From contig DATFDL010000744.1 of assembly GCA_035252155.1 (NCBI GenBank), positions 1 to 45,786 of the forward strand: 45,786 nucleotides of DNA, given 5' to 3'. The notes below the pieces were generated by a model. The model had not been told where the DNA came from. It searched no databases and was given only the letters and a program-made list of their open reading frames with translations. Position numbers and translations under genes: made by a program. Numbering within the stretch: position 1 is the first letter of the stretch; the number at the start of each line of letters is the position of its first letter. The stretch is from JAICLL01 sp035252155 (GTDB taxonomy: Bacteria; Planctomycetota; Planctomycetia; Pirellulales; JAICIG01). Shown here piece by piece: positions 43,101-45,786 of the stretch.

Positions 43101-45786
43101 GTCGCCTGTGCCCGACGAGCTGGTGCGGCGTGTGCTGCGCGAGGCGACCGTTCACCGGCTGGTTGTGCCGGTGTTGTGTGGTTCGGCGCTCGATCGCATT
43201 GGCATTCAGCCGCTGCTCGATGCGGTGGCCGCCTACCTTCCCAGTCCGCTCGACCGCCCGCCGGTCGAGGGCACCGATCCTAAAAAGCCCGACAAAAAGC
43301 TCAGCCGCGAGCCCTCGTCCGACGAGCCCTTCAGCGGACTGGTGTTCAAGGTGCAGGCCGACAAACACGGCGACTTGCACTACGTGCGGGTCTATTCCGG
43401 CGTGCTCACGGCCAACACGCGGGCCTATAACCCCGGCAAAGACAAAAAGGAAAACGTCAGCCAACTGTGGCATGTGCAGGCCAGCCGCAAGGAACAGATC
43501 GAGCGAGTCGAGCCGGGCGACATCGTGGGCATCATCGGGTTGCGGCACTCGGTGACGGGCGACACGCTGTGCGACGCCAAGCAGCCGATTTTGCTCGAAT
43601 CGATCCAGTTTCCCGAGACGGTCATTTCGATGGCCATCGAGCCTGAGACTTCGGCCGAGCGCAAGAAGCTGGCCGACACGCTCGAAATGCTCAAGCGGCA
43701 AGACCCCACCTTCCGCGCCGCCACCAGCGAAGAGACCGGGCAAACGCTGATTAGCGGCATGGGCGAGCTACACCTGGAGGTGATCAAGCACCGCCTGCTG
43801 CGCGACTTCAATCTGAATGTGAAAGTGAAAAAGCCGCAGGTCAGTTATCGCGAAACGGTCAAGAACGCGGTCGAAGCGACGGGCGAGTGCAACCAGGTGC
43901 TTGCCGGGCAGACGTTGTTTGCCCGCGTGAAGATTCGCCTGGAGCCCTACGAAAAAGGCGAACGCGCCGTGACCGTAGTTCCCGGCGGGGGCGAGGGCAT
44001 TCCGCCCGACTTTCTGTCCGCCGTGCTCGATGCCTTAGTGCAAGAGGCCGAGGGCGGCGGCTCGCTCGGCTATCCGCTGATGAAGGTCCGCATCACCACG
44101 TTGGGCGGCGAAACCAGCGAAACCGGCTCGAATGAGATCGCCTTTCGCCGGGCCGCAGCCGACGCTTTTCGCAAGGGGCTTTCGCAGGCGGGCATCGTGC
44201 TGTTGGAGCCGATCATGAAGCTCGACATTACTACGCCCGAAGAGCACTTGGGCGACATCGTGGCCGATCTTCAACAGCGTCGCTCGATCATCACGCACAC
44301 CCAGCCCCGCGGCCGCAACACGGTGATCGAGGCCGAGGCGCCGCTGGCCAATTTGTTTGGCTACTCCAGCGCCATTCGCAGCCTGAGCCAGGGTCGCGCC
44401 TCATGCTCGATGGAGCCGACGGCGTACGGTCCCGCACCGGATGAAGTGTTGCAGGCATTTATGTAATTCCACCGCCGAGCACATGAACGATCGTCGCCAC
44501 GATTAGCACGATCGTGAATACGATGCCCATCGCCAGACCGAAGAATGCGCGACCCCAGCCGTGAAGCTTTGGGTTGTGCCGAAGACGTGCGATCGCGATC
44601 GCGCCGAACGCGATTGCCAGCGGCGCCGGAACGCAAAAGCCTGCAAATACCACTGTCGCCCCGGGAAGCTGCTCATGCACGTCCGCGATTACCGGCGCGC
44701 AGAACATGGCGAAAAGGCCCAGGTATCCCGCCGCGATGGCCCACCACGATCGCCCAACCGGCAACCAAAGCCGAAGCATCGGGTCGTCGCCAAGGTTTTC
44801 TTTTGTGCTGGACGGAGGTGGATGCCGCGCGGCCTGTGCCTCGTCGTTCTCAGCGCGCTCCTGTAGAAGTAGTCCCATAAAGAAAATGCTCCAGGCGATA
44901 AGTACCATCAGAAACAGAGGCAGTTCGCCCACGCGGATTTCTCCCGGACGTAAGCCGGAGATCCACGGGTGGGACACGGAAAAGAAAACGCTCGTCTGGT
45001 AGGGAAGCATCGGTTCCGCCTGATTGAGCGGGTGGCGGTCGTGACCAGTATAACGATGTTGCTCGACCGAATAGGTGTAAGAACGGTCACCATGGGCGCC
45101 GTTCGCGGTAACCACGGCGCTTCCCGGCTGGCCGTCCTTGAGTAACCAATAATCAATCCAAGCGTGGCGGATTATTGATTGGATGACGAACAGAATGGCT
45201 GCGGCAAAGGCGACAACCAAGGCCGATCTCGCAACGGCCGGCATCTCTCTCAAGTTTTTGCTGGAACGACCACAGGGCAGGACCATCATACATTCCTGAA
45301 GCATCCATTTATCAACGATGTCGGCCAAGCTCGTTAATCATGGCCGTTAGTGCCAGTACTAGGGAAAAACAACTTCGCTCACGCGCAAGCCGGCCCGCTG
45401 GAGATCCGAAAGAGCGCTCTCGACCGCTTCGGGCATCGACTTCGCTTGACGGTCAAAATCCAAGATAATTTGGCCATTGCGCTCGATGAGAGCCGCGTCA
45501 TCACAGCCGGCCTCGTAGACGCGGTCTTGAAGCCGGCGAGTGAGTTTGCCGGCGGCAACCAATCGGACCACAAAGTGAAACGTCTTGACCTTCGGGCGAC
45601 TCGTAGCAGTTGCCATTGAGCACTTCTCAGTTCTTGTGGGTACACCCTGCGATAAACCGCAGGATTTGCTTGGCGTGATTTTGTGGGTTGCGGGGCGTCG
45701 ATAAAATTGACATCTTGCAACCATCCCTAGCTCGAAGCGGGCAGTACAAAACCGCCCAGGCATGGCCACCCGACATCAGTATGCGG

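Overview
This window reads as chromosomal DNA from a high-GC planctomycete, most likely a member of the Pirellulales. The evidence is the gene content: a PVC-type CxxCH protein with a beta-propeller and HEAT repeats, a Tat-exported DUF1501 protein, a CRTAC1/ASPIC-UnbV protein, a YdjY-domain protein, Uma2 nucleases, a BlaI regulator with an M56 membrane peptidase, and a dense population of extragenic palindromes. I see no rRNA, tRNA, CRISPR array, insertion sequence or phage gene. Most genes are core or lineage-typical; small accessory modules sit between them.

Layout. 0-4.6 kb: an LRR membrane protein, a histone-deacetylase-like amidohydrolase and an acyl-CoA dehydrogenase. 4.6-8.5 kb: ATP-dependent PEP carboxykinase flanked by three accessory units (a Uma2 nuclease, a nucleotidyltransferase with a small partner, and an HNH nuclease with a small partner). 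8.5-12.1 kb: coproheme decarboxylase (ChdC/HemQ), then a minus-strand cluster (small membrane protein, a TlpA-like thioredoxin interrupted by one in-frame UGA, a YdjY-domain protein) divergent from an orphan beta-class DNA methyltransferase. 12.3-18.6 kb: the PVC haem-binding protein, FolC, a small conserved protein and a secreted protein of unknown function. 18.7-23.6 kb: BlaI with a BlaR1-type M56 peptidase fused to an HlyD-type efflux adaptor, then a convergent CRTAC1 protein. 23.7-26.3 kb: moaE-moaA-cysteine desulfurase with overlapping ends. 26.6-34.6 kb: a Tat-exported TIM-barrel protein, an alpha/beta hydrolase, DUF1501-DUF58, a serine hydrolase and an orphan lipoyl H-protein homologue. 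34.7-40.2 kb: a PIN toxin-antitoxin pair, a ferredoxin-like protein, a DUF885 peptidase and livHM permeases. 40.5-44.5 kb: 6-phosphogluconolactonase and a str-type group rpsL-rpsG-fusA without tuf. The end holds a DUF3592-like membrane protein and a small protein of unknown function.

The most exciting item is the gene at 10201-10815. A single in-frame TGA falls exactly at the first cysteine of a thioredoxin CxxC motif (W-U-P-P-C). The reading frame continues intact through the rest of a thioredoxin fold, and a hairpin with a G-rich loop lies at bacterial-SECIS distance. I read it as a candidate selenocysteine-containing TlpA-like protein that ordinary gene calling would split. The Sec machinery is not in this window, so this remains an inference.

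The second structural signal is a set of palindromic repeats beginning with GTAG, often in inverted pairs. In four genes (M56-HlyD, cysteine desulfurase, alpha/beta hydrolase, rpsL) the TAG of the repeat is the stop codon. They look like REP/BIME elements. Two longer inverted repeats (about 30-bp arms) and two further hairpin families lie in other intergenic gaps. Several genes (chdC, fusA, pgl, moaE, the Uma2 gene) have a -10-like hexamer 6-10 nt before the ATG, which suggests leaderless transcripts.
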